This document shows positions 63,188-64,000 of a stretch of 64,000 nucleotides of DNA, piece by piece. The stretch is from Endozoicomonas sp965198415. GTDB lineage: Bacteria; Pseudomonadota; Gammaproteobacteria; Pseudomonadales; Endozoicomonadaceae. How positions within the stretch are numbered: position 1 is the stretch's first letter; every line of letters begins with the position of its first letter. Both the position numbers and the translations under genes were made by a program. Under the pieces are notes generated by a model that made no database searches, was not told where the DNA came from, and was given only the letters and a program-made list of their open reading frames with translations. The stretch is taken from positions 558,001 through 622,000 of the forward strand of contig CBDAPN010000032.1 of the NCBI GenBank assembly GCA_965198415.1, given 5' to 3'.

Positions 63188-64000
63188 TTATTTATTGACT
63201 CCGGGAATTTCACATAGATTATTTATCATCCAATTACGATCTGGACATTTTCCCATCAGTTCACTCCTTAATCTTGCCACGGTGTCAGCCTTTTTGGGTG
63301 TTAGTTTAATTCCCAATTTAACCATCTTTTCCATATAATCAAATTTCTTTTCTGAATCTTTAGAGCACACGGCGAGCCCTAGGTTATTCCTAAGCTCTTT
63401 ACTGTCTTCATAACTAATTAAACCACCGTCTAAATTCTTAACCTTAGACAAAAATTCAATATTATCATCTACATTAGGGTTTTCATGTTGGGTTTTCTTC
63501 GCAACATCTGTTACAAATAAATTAAGTAAATTTGGACAAACAATTCCTCGAAGAGAGATCAGCCCCATTATTTTTACAACATCTAAATGAGTTACCTCAT
63601 TGGAATGTTCAACAGTTGATATCATCAAAGCTTCTATCAAATACTCATAGTTTGAAAGAATACCGGGGTTATGTTTTTCAACTTTATTAAACAGCTTAAA
63701 GCCATCTTTTAAGCTGTTCACATCCGATTCTAAATACAAAATCCTTAGGTAATTTTTGTTAACGAAAAATTCAAGCATTTCGTTATACTTCAAGCAATCT
63801 TCATCAGAAAGTTTTTCCTTTTCAGTCAATCCTGCAAAATTCTCAAAGTGTTTAAGTTTATCAGAATAGTCCACCTCATCGTTAAGAAGCACAGATTGCA
63901 GTTCAGCTAACCGTTCATGACTCTCAGTCCCCCCCAAAAATCCTGATTGTTTAAAAGTTTTGCTCGGTTTGCTCAACTCCTCTAAAGTTTTTTTTATGTC
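63188..64000 (-). CDS. Unknown helical protein, 5' end outside window
   Basis: The frame remains open to the window edge (64000), beginning DIKKTLEELSKPSKTF; a TTG at 63976 has a ribosome-binding-like AGAGGAG directly against it, too close to serve, so the gene most likely starts upstream. About 270 residues are visible, mostly helical and Lys/Glu/Asn/Leu rich (KLSDEDCLKYNEMLEFF; YDYLIEAL-like YEYLIEALMISTVEH), with no family recognised. It is AT-rich like the giant protein downstream on the same strand, 650 bases away. No signal or membrane segment in the visible part. Confidence 0.7.
   Translation of the reverse strand, partial: DIKKTLEELSKPSKTFKQSGFLGGTESHERLAELQSVLLNDEVDYSDKLKHFENFAGLTEKEKLSDEDCLKYNEMLEFFVNKNYLRILYLESDVNSLKDGFKLFNKVEKHNPGILSNYEYLIEALMISTVEHSNEVTHLDVVKIMGLISLRGIVCPNLLNLFVTDVAKKTQHENPNVDDNIEFLSKVKNLDGGLISYEDSKELRNNLGLAVCSKDSEKKFDYMEKMVKLGIKLTPKKADTVARLRSELMGKCPDRNWMINNLCEIPGVNK

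Noticed and set aside
1..64000. Phage-defence island or secretion-system locus
   Set aside because: No restriction, toxin-antitoxin, CBASS, CRISPR or secretion-apparatus gene was recognised; the unknown proteins alone do not support naming a system.

Overview
The window looks like a chromosome segment of a marine, probably host-associated gammaproteobacterium. The small conserved genes (SutA, DUF1820 and DUF3094 families, YfcZ, YejK/NdpA) are typical of Pseudomonas/Oceanospirillales-type genomes. The core genes resemble Escherichia coli and Pseudomonas proteins, and they are interspersed with AT-rich, unrecognised, sometimes very large proteins, an ankyrin-repeat remnant and several decayed genes. 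This mix is reminiscent of Endozoicomonas-like symbionts. That placement is inference; no rRNA or other decisive marker lies in the window.

Layout. 1-5501: 3' part of a beta-galactosidase, then a pitrilysin-type lipoprotein peptidase. 5697-11255: a VolA/Pla-1-type surface lipase, divergent from a sodium/proline symporter, then three small conserved or unknown genes. 11510-18686: a compact menF-menD-menH-menB-menC-menE cluster that takes chorismate to DHNA-CoA (the naphthoquinone head of menaquinone). 18720-28879: housekeeping and stress genes (thpR, sutA, yjbQ, miaB, thiE-hemL, a DAACS transporter, grxD, a 2-Cys peroxiredoxin) with a selD fragment among them. 29013-30176: seven tRNA genes (three Asn, four Lys). 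30239-38600: type II NADH dehydrogenase, a methyltransferase, unknown proteins, a gene split at a run of nine A, and a broken DUF218 gene. 38954-48414 and on to 55536: leuS, ppc, yfcZ, tapT, a TetR regulator, yejK, ilvD and a LysE-type exporter, interrupted by unknown low-complexity or repeat-containing proteins. 55669-64000: an unknown lipoprotein, an ankyrin-repeat tail without its gene, a 1799-residue unknown protein and the 3' part of another unknown protein.

How it works together. The men cluster supplies most of menaquinone synthesis and the type II NADH dehydrogenase can feed electrons into a quinone pool; menA, menG and a DHNA-CoA thioesterase are not in the window. thiE-hemL, miaB, leuS, tapT and the tRNA array serve cofactor and translation functions. 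The unknown proteins (32886-38084, 41710-44306, 49362-50801, 57138-64000) have the traits of host-interaction proteins: internal repeats, disorder, lower GC and no recognisable enzyme domain. No secretion apparatus is present here to test that idea.

The most unusual signals are: a dispersed element in four copies (about 20980, 25790, 38710 and 52926) whose aligned copies all read as the same short peptide core (GQFA followed by Ala-rich residues); a possible -1 frameshift gene at 37571-37579; a convincing selD remnant at 19439-19672; a Rho-independent terminator lying between two divergent genes at 48076-48103, which may mark an unannotated small RNA; and a glutamate-transporter-family protein whose substrate-binding arginine is cysteine.
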